From NCBI GenBank assembly GCA_021741155.1, contig JAIOYP010000012.1, positions 27,799-91,798 of the forward strand: DNA of 64,000 bases. Reading direction: 5' to 3'. Source of the DNA: Flavobacteriales bacterium. GTDB lineage: Bacteria > Bacteroidota > Bacteroidia > UBA10329. The position numbers were made by a program, and so were the translations under genes. Every line of letters begins with the position of its first letter. Within the stretch, counting starts at the first letter, position 1. The notes under the pieces are model-generated. The model made no database searches, was not told where the DNA came from, and was given only the letters and a program-made list of their open reading frames with translations. Shown one piece after another: positions 1 through 9,862 of the stretch.

Positions 1-821
1 GTGTCGTTGGCAGCGGTGAGGTGCCACATAGCATTTGGTTGCACAATAAATCCAGCTCCAAGGTTGAGCACATTTTTCGTCCCTAAATACGTTCCCGATA
101 AGTATGGATTCGCATTGCTTTCCTGGTCAAAAAACTGCCACATTAAATAACCTTGCGCTTGAATACTTGTAGGTAACGTGCTGAAATCTGAATTCACATT
201 CAGTGGTTTTACTGGACTCACAGCATTCTGAATTGCCAAAGGTTTTGTGATAGCTAAACGGTAATCCAACTTGTTAATCTTACCCTTAAAATGAACACTT
301 AGCTTACGGAGAAACTGGTCGTTTACTCCATTGGTCACTTGTTGGTAAAGTGGCGCATCTAAGGTCATAATGGATCCTGTACTTGGAGATGCATAACGGC
401 TCAAACCGTTCCAGCCACTTAAACCTGCTCCAATAGCCAAGCCTTTCTTGTGAATGGCATATTCTGCATAGGCATCGTGAATGAAAAATCCACCAAATTG
501 CTTTGAACTCGAATTGAAATTATTCATCCCAAACTGGGTAAAAACATAAACGCGGTCTGTTACTTGCGAAAGCAAGGTCATTCGCCATCTGCGAACGCCA
601 ATGTCGAATGTGTGGTCTTGCTTATCGCCAAAAATGGTAGAACCAGGATTGTTTTCCGTGTAGCGCACCCACACTTGTCCAACCAACGAGAGTTGGACAT
701 AGTGCGTGCCTTCTTCATTGAAATTCCACTTGAGTTTACGGTCCTTTAGGAAGTTTTGTGCTTGCGCACCTCCTGAAATCAGGGCGCAAGCCAAAGTCAA
801 GAGAATGATTGCTTTTCTCAT
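1..821 (-). CDS. outer-membrane porin, partial (C-terminus off the left edge)
   Basis: This frame is missing from the ORF track because its stop lies outside the window, but it is open from an ATG at 821 to base 1 (273 codons). It begins MRKAIILLTLACALISGGAQAQ, a clear signal peptide, followed by alternating short hydrophobic and polar stretches typical of a beta-barrel (for example HTFDIGVRRWRMTLLSQVTD and LSVHFKGKINKLDYR). The style resembles phosphate-selective or OprP/O-like porins of Bacteroidota, which form outer-membrane channels. It starts only 50 bases after the SulP gene on the same strand, so it is probably the last visible gene of the inorganic-carbon operon. I infer that it passes an anion such as bicarbonate. 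The substrate cannot be read from sequence. Confidence 0.75.
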   Translation of the reverse strand, partial: MRKAIILLTLACALISGGAQAQNFLKDRKLKWNFNEEGTHYVQLSLVGQVWVRYTENNPGSTIFGDKQDHTFDIGVRRWRMTLLSQVTDRVYVFTQFGMNNFNSSSKQFGGFFIHDAYAEYAIHKKGLAIGAGLSGWNGLSRYASPSTGSIMTLDAPLYQQVTNGVNDQFLRKLSVHFKGKINKLDYRLAITKPLAIQNAVSPVKPLNVNSDFSTLPTSIQAQGYLMWQFFDQESNANPYLSGTYLGTKNVLNLGAGFIVQPNAMWHLTAAND

Positions 822-871
822 TTTATTGAATTTTTAGATGGTATCTGCGAATACAGATAATCAAGCTTTTA

Positions 872-2485
872 TCAGGCCAAAATCTTTTTGGTTGACAACG
901 GATGGTCAGAAAACGACTTGTGATTATCCAATCCAGTCAATTGAAATTCGCCACCTCTTTCGTTGTATTCACGTTGGAAGTGCGTTACAAAAGCCATGAA
1001 TGAATGGTCTATCAGTTTTGTTTTGCTCAAATCAACAACCACTTTTGATTGTTCTGGAAGTTCGCCCAGGACTTTCTTAAAGTTAATGAGGTTTGCGAAA
1101 ATGGCAGACTCGCTCAATGTCAATCGAATGGTGCCATCAGCCTTTGTCTCTTTCACATAATGCGCTTTAAAGAAGCTTTTTAGCGAAGCTCCATTGATTA
1201 GGTGAAAAATGATTTTCACTAGAATACCAGCTGCAATTCCAAGTAGAAGATCTTCAAGAAGCGTTACCAGAATGGTGGTAATGAAAATGGCCAATTGTTC
1301 TTTTCCAATATGGTAAGTATGAATAAATTCTTTTGGCGCAGCCAATCGGTAGCCAGCAAAGATGAGCATGGCGGCCAAGGCAGCATTCGGAATCAACTCA
1401 ATTACCGGAATAATCAAAATCATGGCCAACAAAAGGAAAATACCGTGAAAGAAGTTGGACCATTTTGTTTTAGCACCAAAGTTCACGTTAGCTCCACTAC
1501 GAACAACTTCAGAAATCATTGGAAGACCTCCCAACAAACCTGAAAGCATGTTACCTGCTCCTTGTGCTTTCAAATCGCCATTGTAATCGGAAACACGTTT
1601 GTATGGATCAAGTCCATCAATGGCTTTTACTGTAAGCAACGACTCCAAACTGCTCACGAAGTAAAACATGAAAACATATTTCCAAAAGGTCATTTCAGTT
1701 ATGTGACTAAAATCTGCATTCAACCGAACGCTACCCCAAAAATCTCCGATATGAACAAGGGAATAACTCGCCTCGGTCGTTTCAAAATGCCAGTAGATTG
1801 AAAGCGGAATTGCCATCAAAAGCACAACCATCGGTGCTGGAATTTTCTTTACAAAGTTGATTTTGAGCATCGGTAAGATGAACATGATGGCTAATGCAAT
1901 CAAGCCCACAACTGCAATATGCCAATGTGCATTAATCACAAAACGTGGAATGTCCATCAGCAACTCAACTGGACCTTCGCCTTTGTAAATACTTGGGTCA
2001 TCTCCCAAAAGGACTGGAATCTGCTTCGCAATGATGATGATGCCGATGGCGGCAAGCATTCCGTGCACTGCTGAGTGAGGAAAAAAGTCACTCAACGAGC
2101 CTACTTTCAAGAATCCACTGATGATTTGAATAGCAGCCATCACTACAATAATTCCGCATACAACTGGCCAACCTGATTCGGTTCCTCCAAATTCGATAAT
2201 GGCGGCTGAACACACGGTAATAAGACCCGCTGCAGGTCCTTTGATGGTTAGTTTCCCTACGTTAAAAAAGCTGGTAAAAATTCCTCCAACCATTGCCGTA
2301 AGTACACCCATAGCAGGCGGAAATCCGCTTGCTTTAGCTATTCCTAAACTAAGCGGAAGCGCCAATAAGAATACCATAAATCCGGAAAGCATGTCGTTTG
2401 ACCAGTTTTCCTTTAGTCCTTGAAGACCGTTTGCTGGAACTGCTATTTGAGCAGCGCCTTTTGTTTTATTTTCTTGAGTTTTCAT
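872..2485 (-). CDS. SulP family anion transporter with STAS domain (copy 1)
   Basis: The 537-residue protein has about 11-12 hydrophobic segments and the SulP core near the N-terminus (GFMVFLLALPLSLGIAKASG, then GPAAGLITV). A cytoplasmic STAS domain follows after about residue 430 and contains the short VVVDLSKTKLIDHS segment. SulP proteins move sulfate, bicarbonate or other anions across the inner membrane, often with Na+ or H+. Its position directly downstream of dabB and dabA, with a carbonic anhydrase and a second SulP nearby, argues for bicarbonate rather than sulfate. No sulfate-assimilation gene is adjacent. The gap to dabB is 52 bases with no clear terminator, so co-transcription is likely. 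The family is certain; the substrate is inferred. Confidence 0.9.
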   Translation of the reverse strand: MKTQENKTKGAAQIAVPANGLQGLKENWSNDMLSGFMVFLLALPLSLGIAKASGFPPAMGVLTAMVGGIFTSFFNVGKLTIKGPAAGLITVCSAAIIEFGGTESGWPVVCGIIVVMAAIQIISGFLKVGSLSDFFPHSAVHGMLAAIGIIIIAKQIPVLLGDDPSIYKGEGPVELLMDIPRFVINAHWHIAVVGLIALAIMFILPMLKINFVKKIPAPMVVLLMAIPLSIYWHFETTEASYSLVHIGDFWGSVRLNADFSHITEMTFWKYVFMFYFVSSLESLLTVKAIDGLDPYKRVSDYNGDLKAQGAGNMLSGLLGGLPMISEVVRSGANVNFGAKTKWSNFFHGIFLLLAMILIIPVIELIPNAALAAMLIFAGYRLAAPKEFIHTYHIGKEQLAIFITTILVTLLEDLLLGIAAGILVKIIFHLINGASLKSFFKAHYVKETKADGTIRLTLSESAIFANLINFKKVLGELPEQSKVVVDLSKTKLIDHSFMAFVTHFQREYNERGGEFQLTGLDNHKSFSDHPLSTKKILA

Positions 2486-2537
2486 TGTGTCTATTTATTT
2501 GGGCAGTGCCCGATTATAAGATGGTTAATGTGTTTTT

Positions 2538-4406
2538 TTAAGATGAACGGTGAGCGGTTTCGTGATACGTTTTGCTATGTGGACCAAGGAATACACGCGC
2601 ATAAATTCGGATAACGGCCAATCCATCAACGATGAATGTGAGAGACACCAATCCAGCGAGAATTACCTGATTCTCATGTATATGCGTAAAAATGAGGTCT
2701 TCTCCGATGAATGTTGGAGAGATTGGGAATCCAGCCAATCCAAGACAAGCGAGTAAGAAAACCATCGCAATGCGCGGGTGCTCAAACACGTGTCCGTGAA
2801 AGCGAGTTAGGTCAACATGCTTCTCAAATTTCTTCAGCCGAAGAATACTGGCATAACCAATTATCCCAGCACCGATGATTCCACTCAAATAGAGCATCAC
2901 ATCGGTAAAATTGAATCGTTCGTTAAACGAAATGGCGAGTGCAATCCAACAATGGCTCATGATGATGAGAACCCAACTTACCCGAACACTTTTACGATCT
3001 GTGAAAGCCTTCAGCATCATGCTCAATGCGATGATGGCAAACATTGCTGGCAAATAGCTGAGAATTCCTGATGGAACGTAACTCTTGTTGAAGACGAGAA
3101 ACGCACCTATCAACAGAACTGGAAGCAGGAATGCAAGAACACGGTTCACGGTTAGAAAACTGAGGCTTCGTCCCATGGCTTTCATCGGATTCCACAACCT
3201 TCGGTACAACATCGATTCCAAGTTCCATTCCTTCAGACTCAACATATAAATGGTGTATTCAATTCGTTTTGGAATTGAATCTTCCACCGATTGTTTTCGA
3301 GGGGTGAAATGATAGAATTGCTCGCGAATGAGGTACGTAACAACCGATGGTGATACCAACAATTGGTACGTTCTTAAGAAAGCGTTTCCTGCAAAATGGA
3401 ACAAAGCCAACCATCGAAGACCCAAGGCTAATTCAATAAAAATGAGCCCAATCTGTGCGATAGATGCATAAGCAATCTGCGCTTTTATTGATGATTGAAC
3501 CCTTGCCGTTGGAGCTGCCATGGCACTGGTAATGAGACCAACCAAACCAATGATTATTCTCACGGAAATTTGGCTTTCCCAAAACTCAAACGTTCTGAGC
3601 ATGAGAAAAACACCCATATGCACCGAAAGCGAGCCATAGAAAATGGCACTGGATGGCGTTGGACCTTCCATGGCTCTTGGCAACCAAGGCGAAAACGGAA
3701 ACAATGCCGATTTGGCCATGGCCGAAACCAAAATCATCAACGAAATGAAAATGCCGATGAGTGTTTGCTGTTCAATCAGTGGATGTTCGAGCAATTCCTG
3801 ACTCAGCTTGCAGAACGTGACATTCTCGTGCCATAGATGATGGCTCATCCACATGGCTAGAATAAGTCCAACGTCTCCAATTCGGTAGATGGAGAACACT
3901 TTTACGGCATTCTTAACCGGCAGATAACGCTCGCGGTAGAACGCAATCAACAAAAAGCTCGAAATACCTAGAATCTCCCAGCCAATGAAAAGCGTTTCGA
4001 GATTTCCTGAAAAAATCGCGATGCAATAACCCAGAAAAAAGAAAAGAATTGTGTTGAAGAAGCGCTTGTACCCTTTCTCTCTATGCAGATAATATCGGCT
4101 GTAAATAGTGATGAGAAACGTAAGAAGTGTACCTACCAAAAGGTAAACTGCTGTAACTCCATCGAAATAAAAATCGATGAAGAATTCGTAGTGTGCGGTT
4201 CGAAAAATGACCATCTCCTTTACGTTGATGACATCTGCTCCTTGAAACAACCAAAACACAACGAATGCTATCGAAATGGCCAGCTGCGTACCAACCGCTC
4301 CAAAAGTGAGGAACGATAACGCGTCTTCCTTTTTTGCCGGAATCAAGAGGCTTAACAAGAAAGCCGCTGCCGGAATAATGATGAATATTGGAATGATAAA
4401 GTGCAT
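2538..4406 (-). CDS. dabB: DabB-like proton-conducting membrane subunit (NuoL/MrpA family)
   Basis: The 622-residue protein is almost wholly hydrophobic and has the NADH-quinone oxidoreductase subunit 5/L core (GWEILGISSFLLIAFYRER at about 140-160, and the proton-channel stretch around residues 225-330). It stands alone without other complex I subunits and lies 8 bases after dabA, so it fits DabB, the membrane partner of the DabA carbonic-anhydrase-like protein. In characterised DAB systems the pair couples ion flow to vectorial hydration of CO2 to bicarbonate. It is longer than many DabB proteins, with extra hydrophobic sequence at the C-terminus. MrpA or orphan NuoL is the alternative, but the dabA neighbour makes that unlikely. 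Confidence 0.9.
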   Translation of the reverse strand: MHFIIPIFIIIPAAAFLLSLLIPAKKEDALSFLTFGAVGTQLAISIAFVVFWLFQGADVINVKEMVIFRTAHYEFFIDFYFDGVTAVYLLVGTLLTFLITIYSRYYLHREKGYKRFFNTILFFFLGYCIAIFSGNLETLFIGWEILGISSFLLIAFYRERYLPVKNAVKVFSIYRIGDVGLILAMWMSHHLWHENVTFCKLSQELLEHPLIEQQTLIGIFISLMILVSAMAKSALFPFSPWLPRAMEGPTPSSAIFYGSLSVHMGVFLMLRTFEFWESQISVRIIIGLVGLITSAMAAPTARVQSSIKAQIAYASIAQIGLIFIELALGLRWLALFHFAGNAFLRTYQLLVSPSVVTYLIREQFYHFTPRKQSVEDSIPKRIEYTIYMLSLKEWNLESMLYRRLWNPMKAMGRSLSFLTVNRVLAFLLPVLLIGAFLVFNKSYVPSGILSYLPAMFAIIALSMMLKAFTDRKSVRVSWVLIIMSHCWIALAISFNERFNFTDVMLYLSGIIGAGIIGYASILRLKKFEKHVDLTRFHGHVFEHPRIAMVFLLACLGLAGFPISPTFIGEDLIFTHIHENQVILAGLVSLTFIVDGLAVIRIYARVFLGPHSKTYHETAHRSS

Positions 4407-4414
4407 GGCCTGAA

Positions 4415-6907
4415 TTAGTTAAGGATCATAACTGGAATGTTCTCCTGAGTCGATTCGAACAACGACATCATATCTGGCATGGCTGGTATGTGCTTGCGCA
4501 GAGGATTGTACTGAACCAAATTTCCATCAGCAAAAACCATTTGCTCTCTTGTATCAGGATTGATGACAGCCAGTTTTACCCACTCGTTCTCAAACCATTG
4601 GTATGTTGCAGGATTGGCTTTGATGGTTTTCAAAACCACGTCAGGAAACTGTTCTACAATCACCATCAATCGAATTGGATCATGCACCTCGATCATCTGG
4701 CTTGGTAAACCGGGCCTTAAATCGCCTTCGATTCCGTTCGCCACGCCAATCAATCCCATCACGTTGTGCGGCAGTTTAGTGCCAGCTCCCAACTTGTGAT
4801 TATCAACTCTTGAAAAGAAATATTCGAGGTTGATACCACCGCAAACGGGTGCCGCAGCATTGAGAATTCCTGTGAGAAACTTTCCATCTAAATCGATTTT
4901 AGGATCGTAGGAATTGAGAAACGCCCGCCTATCTAGAAAAACCTTATCCGTCAGAGCCCGCGTTCCCACAATGCAAAGTGTATTGGTTGCATGGTTCAAT
5001 TCTGGACGAGGTTCAAACAGCGAAACAGTTCTATTCTTCACTTTAGAATGAACCTTTTTTGACGAACTCTTGGTTTGCGTAAGTTCAAACCTCCTGCTTC
5101 GTTCCTTGGCATTGTCATCCAATGCACGTTCAAAAACGCGAAGATTTTTTTGATGAAGCGTTTGATTTTCTTCAGACAGCAAATTCATGTCGTAGAATTT
5201 CATCTCATCTCTAGAAGTATCGTGAAGTCCGCCAAGAAATTGAGTTGTAGAAGGAATACGAATACCTCTATCCCAAAGCAACTGACGAACTTTTGCGTGG
5301 TTTGCCATGGTTGCAAATGCGCGTGCATTGACTGAACCAGGACGTCCGGAACAAGCACCACAATCGTAACCTGCATAATGCGTGTTATTCACACTACTGC
5401 TTCCGTGGCCAATCAAGTAAACAACAGGCGCAAAAGCGTCTATCAGTCCAATGCTATTGAGTACACCTTGAACACGATCAGTCATTTCGATTAGAGTGAA
5501 ACCGACCTGCAATCCATCTTCCATCGTACCATCCGTATTTTCTACCGTGAGGCGTGAATCAGAGTGCATGTGTTTGAAAGACAACGCAGTGGCAGCACCT
5601 ACCGATGGTCGGAAAATGTTAATCATCAGTTTGATAGCAGACCAAAAACCGATAGTTTGAGAAAACAACCAACCACTCAAAAGTCCATTCGTGTTCTTGG
5701 CGAAATGAACTTCTCTGAGGTGTCCGTTACCAGAATCTACCTCTTTAATCATGTGCTTCGGGCTCAAAGGAGCTGGGCACACTTTTGTATAAAACTTGCC
5801 TTGATGAGGCTTGTAATACGTGTCAATTCCGAAATGCCCAGGCGTACCGTACGTAAGACAGTCTGGCGCAAATCTTTCAATATGTCTTCTAACTCCACAC
5901 TCACGATCATCAAGGCAAAACAGTGCCTGAAAGGAAGTGGCCTTATGAGGTTTTGTGTGATGTCTGGCCTGATCAATTCCTGCCAAAACTTCATCATAAT
6001 AAGTCCACTCGTAGGCTTCTTGCCAAAGTTGCTTCACTTCGTTCAGTTCGCTTACTGGAACCGGAGCGAACAAATCATCAAGTGGAGATTCTACTTTCCC
6101 TCCAACAGGCATCCAAATACTGCCGAATTGACTATCCAGCGCATCAATCTCCAATATCAATTCGAATACAATCAAATCGTGCAGGCTGATAAGGCGCTGA
6201 TCCAGCAACGTTTGCGGTTGATCTTCTACAACGCTGACGAGACCGCTCCAACCGGGATGAGCAAATTGCTGATCGAACAGATAATGCTCATAGAGTGATT
6301 CATCTCCAACAAGCAGATGAAGAAGGTCGTTCATCGTAGTTGATGGATCTAACAGCAACTTTCTGGCTCTGTCAGTTCTAAACATGCTCGTCATGGATTT
6401 CTGCTCCATTTCGCGCAGCGAATCAAGAAGCGTCATGTTCCAAATAGGAAAATGCCAAATGGATACTCCTTGATCGAGATAACTGTTGAGTATTCGGAAC
6501 AGATTGGGATGAACCAATGTGTCGAGGTCGATATGATACTCCGTTTTCCAAAGATGCCGCAGTACTCCAATTCTTTTATGAATGGAATAATCGTAGGTTT
6601 TGGAAATCATTTTCGATTTCCACTCATTCAATTGCTCCTTCCCTATTCGTTCAGTTATGACGCGACCGAGAATTTCAGCACTGATGGCACCTTTGTCAAA
6701 AAGGTCGCGGTATTCAGTTAGCGATAAAGACGTTTTGAAACCAAAAATGGCCGATGCTGTTCTTAGCGCATCATGGAAACGCATATCCTGAAAGGCATGA
6801 AGCGTATTGTGATGGATGAAATCCTTGAGCGCAGCTTGTGCAGGCAAGTAATGCTTCATTTTATGGAGCACTTCGTGTTCATCAAACACGTTTGAATTAT
6901 TTTTCAT
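4415..6907 (-). CDS. dabA: DabA, inorganic carbon transport subunit (DUF2309)
   Basis: DabA is a cytoplasmic, membrane-attached protein with a beta-carbonic-anhydrase-like zinc site. The expected ligands are visible: a CLDDREC block near residue 330, IGHGSSS near 500 and DCGACSGRPGS near 515, matching the Cys-Asp...His...Cys pattern of the family. The ORF track starts at 6991, but the first 28 codons look non-coding. The ATG at 6907 (MKNNSNVFDEHEVLHKMKHY) starts a typical DabA N-terminus and gives 830 residues, the usual family length. It is followed after 8 bases by dabB. Known DabAB complexes accumulate bicarbonate from CO2 in bacteria including heterotrophs. I expect the same here to supply carboxylases. 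Confidence 0.93.
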   Translation of the reverse strand: MKNNSNVFDEHEVLHKMKHYLPAQAALKDFIHHNTLHAFQDMRFHDALRTASAIFGFKTSLSLTEYRDLFDKGAISAEILGRVITERIGKEQLNEWKSKMISKTYDYSIHKRIGVLRHLWKTEYHIDLDTLVHPNLFRILNSYLDQGVSIWHFPIWNMTLLDSLREMEQKSMTSMFRTDRARKLLLDPSTTMNDLLHLLVGDESLYEHYLFDQQFAHPGWSGLVSVVEDQPQTLLDQRLISLHDLIVFELILEIDALDSQFGSIWMPVGGKVESPLDDLFAPVPVSELNEVKQLWQEAYEWTYYDEVLAGIDQARHHTKPHKATSFQALFCLDDRECGVRRHIERFAPDCLTYGTPGHFGIDTYYKPHQGKFYTKVCPAPLSPKHMIKEVDSGNGHLREVHFAKNTNGLLSGWLFSQTIGFWSAIKLMINIFRPSVGAATALSFKHMHSDSRLTVENTDGTMEDGLQVGFTLIEMTDRVQGVLNSIGLIDAFAPVVYLIGHGSSSVNNTHYAGYDCGACSGRPGSVNARAFATMANHAKVRQLLWDRGIRIPSTTQFLGGLHDTSRDEMKFYDMNLLSEENQTLHQKNLRVFERALDDNAKERSRRFELTQTKSSSKKVHSKVKNRTVSLFEPRPELNHATNTLCIVGTRALTDKVFLDRRAFLNSYDPKIDLDGKFLTGILNAAAPVCGGINLEYFFSRVDNHKLGAGTKLPHNVMGLIGVANGIEGDLRPGLPSQMIEVHDPIRLMVIVEQFPDVVLKTIKANPATYQWFENEWVKLAVINPDTREQMVFADGNLVQYNPLRKHIPAMPDMMSLFESTQENIPVMILN

Positions 6908-7032
6908 TATGTGATTTTTGATTCCGCAAGGCGGAAATCGGTTCAATAAAAAAGTTTGAACAGTGCGCGAGTGACCATGCCAAATAGGCACAGTGGCACT
7001 GGGATGAGATTCATCCCATAAAGACTATTAAA

Positions 7033-7359
7033 TCAAATATTAAAGACGCACTTGCCCAAATAGATGGGCACATGCAAGGCGTTCGGGAAAAACGCACGGG
7101 AACCTGCAGAGCAAAGTTCCGAATTGTCGGAACTAGCAAAAAGGTTCTTGAATAAATCTAAATGAATGGCTACGAAAAGGAAGCCTTGAGGGTCAAACAC
7201 GCGTAATCTAGAGCCGAGCTCTTGAAAATCTTTAACTTCGTTAACCTCACAATACGAACTGGATTCCTTCTTAGGAAGATGCACAGCGTCTTGCACCAAG
7301 TTGAAGATGAACACGCTCAGAAAGAGAAAAATGAACAGCTGAATGGTTTCGCGTCTCAC
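7033..7359 (-). CDS. small single-span membrane protein upstream of dabA
   Basis: The function is not recognised. The ORF track opens at a TTG (7395), but a GTG at 7359 gives a sensible start (MRRETIQLFIFLFLSVFIFN), one membrane helix followed by an about 80-residue polar domain. That domain contains three cysteines and ends in PIYLGKCVFNI. The gene lies 125 bases upstream of dabA on the same strand and downstream of the carbonic anhydrase terminator, so it may open the dab transcript. The long open frame, coherent hydrophobic profile and position support a real gene, but no homologous family can be named. It may be an assembly or sensing partner of DabAB; that is inference from context. Confidence 0.5.
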   Translation of the reverse strand: MRRETIQLFIFLFLSVFIFNLVQDAVHLPKKESSSYCEVNEVKDFQELGSRLRVFDPQGFLFVAIHLDLFKNLFASSDNSELCSAGSRAFFPNALHVPIYLGKCVFNI

Positions 7360-7476
7360 GGTGTAATCTGTAAATCGCGGCCAAAAGTATTGCAATCTTT
7401 AATGTTCCAAACATCTTTAACACAACCTTAACATAGGCTCAATGAAAATGGTTGGTAAATGCTTCATTCGTAAACA

Positions 7477-7505
7477 AAAAAGGGTGAACCGAAGTCCACC
7501 CTTTT
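7477..7505 (-). terminator. rho-independent terminator after carbonic anhydrase
   Basis: A stem of about 11-12 bp with one mismatch (AAAGGGTGGAC on the minus strand) closes a short loop and is followed on the minus strand by TTTTTTG. It lies 17 bases downstream of the carbonic anhydrase stop. It separates the SulP/carbonic anhydrase unit from the dab unit. Confidence 0.75.
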
Positions 7506-7521
7506 CTTTCTCTTTTCAATC

Positions 7522-8160
7522 TCAGAATTTGAGTTGATATACAGCCTCAAGGTCTTTGTCGCACTTAAAGTTCACATCCAAATCCTTTACAACTCCAGAT
7601 CCAACGCCATAAACCCAGCCATGAATATGTAGTTCTTGGCCTTTGTTCCATGCCCCTTGAACGATGGAGGTTTTGGCAAGATCCAAAACCTGCTCTTTCA
7701 CGTTTAATTCAACAAAACGCTCAAAACGCTCGTTTTCATCACTAATTGCATCCAATTCCTTGTGATGAAAACGATAAACATCTTTGATGTGTCTAACCCA
7801 GTTGTCTATCAAGCCAAACGAGCTATTGCTCATGGCGGCCTTTACACCACCACAACCGTAATGACCACAAACGATAACGTGCTTTACTTTAAGCACATTC
7901 ACAGCATAATCGAGCACGCTCAGCATGCTCATGTCTGTGTGAAGCACCATATTGGCAATGTTTCGGTGAACGAAAACCTCTCCTGGTTGAGCTCCAATTA
8001 TTTCATTAGCTGGTACCCGACTATCGGCACAACCAATCCATAGCAGAGGTGGTTGTTGTCCATTAGCCAGTTTTGAGAAATACTCGGAGTCTTCGCCTAG
8101 TTTGCGTTCAACCCAGGCCTTATTATTATCTATGAGTTTATTATAAAATGCGTGTTCCAT
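7522..8160 (-). CDS. can: beta-class carbonic anhydrase
   Basis: The enzyme interconverts CO2 and bicarbonate in the cytoplasm. All zinc-site residues of the beta class are visible: Cys44 and Asp46 in CADSR with Arg48, and His100 and Cys103 in HYGCGG. Length (212 residues) is normal for bacterial beta-carbonic anhydrases. It starts 51 bases after the second SulP gene on the same strand and is closed by a terminator, forming a SulP-carbonic anhydrase transcript. That pairing is a known arrangement for bicarbonate uptake, and the adjacent DabAB strengthens this reading. Confidence 0.96.
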   Translation of the reverse strand: MEHAFYNKLIDNNKAWVERKLGEDSEYFSKLANGQQPPLLWIGCADSRVPANEIIGAQPGEVFVHRNIANMVLHTDMSMLSVLDYAVNVLKVKHVIVCGHYGCGGVKAAMSNSSFGLIDNWVRHIKDVYRFHHKELDAISDENERFERFVELNVKEQVLDLAKTSIVQGAWNKGQELHIHGWVYGVGSGVVKDLDVNFKCDKDLEAVYQLKF

Positions 8161-8211
8161 GATTTTTCTGTTATTAAAAGTAAATGTTGTTGCTTGTATT
8201 AGTAATTTGAA

Positions 8212-9765
8212 CTAAACGAAAATTGGCTTTGGACTATTCCCATCTACCGCTGCAGGCCTGTATTCAATTGAATCTAGCTGATGCTTTTCACTTGCCATAA
8301 AATCCTTAATAATTTCTTCCACATCGGGATCAATGAAGGTGCAATTTGATGCATCAATGATAATTGCTCTGCCTTCTTCAATCTCATTCAGCAACTGAAG
8401 AATCGAAGCCTTATTCAGAAACGTAACATGCTCAGAAAGAGTAATGGTAAGTTTTCCATTATCTTCTTTTTGATGCAAGAAATACGAACTCTTGAAGTTT
8501 TCCATCAGGATAAAGAAAATCCCAACGGCCAAACCGAGTGAAATTCCAATAAGGAGATCCGTGAATACAATTCCAATCACCGTAACGATGAAGGGAATAA
8601 ATTGAATTTTTCCTGATTTGAACATTTCTATAAATAATGCTGGCTTTGCCAACTTATATCCAACCAACAATAAAATAGCTGCCAAACTGGCCAACGGAAT
8701 CATATTGAGAATATTTGGAACAAGCATAGCCGAGAACAAAATCAATAAGCCGTGGAAAATAGCAGACACCTTAGTGACTCCTCCGGATTGGATATTGGCA
8801 GAACTGCGTACGATTACTTGAGTAACAGGCAATCCTCCTATCAACCCTGAAACCGCATTTCCAATACCTTGACTAATCAACTCCCGATTGGTTGGTGTGA
8901 CACGTTTTTTCGGATCTAACTTATCGGTAGCCTCCACACAAAGCAATGTTTCTAAACTTGCAACTACTGCCATGGTAAACGCAACCGTCCAAACCTTCGT
9001 GTTTGTGATGGCTCCGAATTCTGGAAGTGTGAACTGTCCAAAAAATTCCATGATTCCGTTGGAAACAGGTAAATTGACCAAGTGCTCGCCAGCAATCATA
9101 AATTCCGAAGAATTGGCGAAGGCAAAGTTTAGTCCAATACCTGCAGCAACAGCCACAATTGGTCCTTGCACAATCTGAAATATTCGAATTTTCTTCATGA
9201 ACTTTTGTTCCCAAAGAATAAGAATGGCTAAGGATATGGCTGCAACCACCATAGCTCCAGAACTCACATAATTCAACATATGCGGCAATTCGGTAAACGT
9301 GTTGAACCCGTCTTTCTGAAAGAAGTCCATGTCTCCCTCATAATCCTTATCATACCCAAAAGCGTGCGGTATTTGTTTTAAGAAAATGATGATGCCAATG
9401 CCTGCCAACATTCCCTTTATTACCGATGAAGGAAAGTAATAACCGATGATTCCTGCCTTAAAAAGGCCTAAAACAATTTGAAAGATACCGGCCAGTACCA
9501 CGGCCATCAGGAAAACCTCAAAGGTGCCTAAATCCTGAATAGCTGTAAGCACGATTACGGCCAGACCAGCAGCTGGACCGCTAACACCTAATTGAGAACC
9601 GCTTATACTTCCAACAATTATTCCGCCTACTATGCCTGCAATGACGCCCGAAAACAACGGTGCGCCAGAGGCGAGGGCGATTCCTAAACATAAAGGAACT
9701 GCCACAAAGAAAACCACGATACCTGCGGGGATATCGGAGCTAAGATGCTTAATGTATTTATTCAC
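8212..9765 (-). CDS. SulP family anion transporter with STAS domain (copy 2)
   Basis: The 517-residue inner-membrane protein has the SulP core (IPAGIVVFFVAVPLCLGIAL near the start, then SGPAAGLAV) and a C-terminal STAS domain from about residue 430. It is clearly a paralogue of the SulP at 872-2485 but divergent, so it is not a recent duplication. The start is GTG at 9765. It is followed by the carbonic anhydrase after 51 bases. SulP plus carbonic anhydrase pairs typically import bicarbonate with a cation. The presence of two SulP proteins around a DabAB module suggests separate affinities or regulation. Sulfate transport remains possible. Confidence 0.92.
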   Translation of the reverse strand: MNKYIKHLSSDIPAGIVVFFVAVPLCLGIALASGAPLFSGVIAGIVGGIIVGSISGSQLGVSGPAAGLAVIVLTAIQDLGTFEVFLMAVVLAGIFQIVLGLFKAGIIGYYFPSSVIKGMLAGIGIIIFLKQIPHAFGYDKDYEGDMDFFQKDGFNTFTELPHMLNYVSSGAMVVAAISLAILILWEQKFMKKIRIFQIVQGPIVAVAAGIGLNFAFANSSEFMIAGEHLVNLPVSNGIMEFFGQFTLPEFGAITNTKVWTVAFTMAVVASLETLLCVEATDKLDPKKRVTPTNRELISQGIGNAVSGLIGGLPVTQVIVRSSANIQSGGVTKVSAIFHGLLILFSAMLVPNILNMIPLASLAAILLLVGYKLAKPALFIEMFKSGKIQFIPFIVTVIGIVFTDLLIGISLGLAVGIFFILMENFKSSYFLHQKEDNGKLTITLSEHVTFLNKASILQLLNEIEEGRAIIIDASNCTFIDPDVEEIIKDFMASEKHQLDSIEYRPAAVDGNSPKPIFV

Positions 9766-9862
9766 GTAAATCCAGTTTTATCCATGGTAGAACCATGGAG
9801 TTAGTTATAAAAATAATGTAAAACCGACCTAATAGGTCAAATGCTTCCGAATGTACTGGATA

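Noticed and set aside
2538-4406. Assignment as NADH dehydrogenase subunit L
   Set aside because: No other complex I genes are present and dabA is immediately adjacent, so DabB fits better.
5564-6298. 244-aa plus-strand ORF opposite dabA
   Set aside because: It is antisense to the conserved DabA coding region, has no recognisable domain and its composition is that of a shadow frame.
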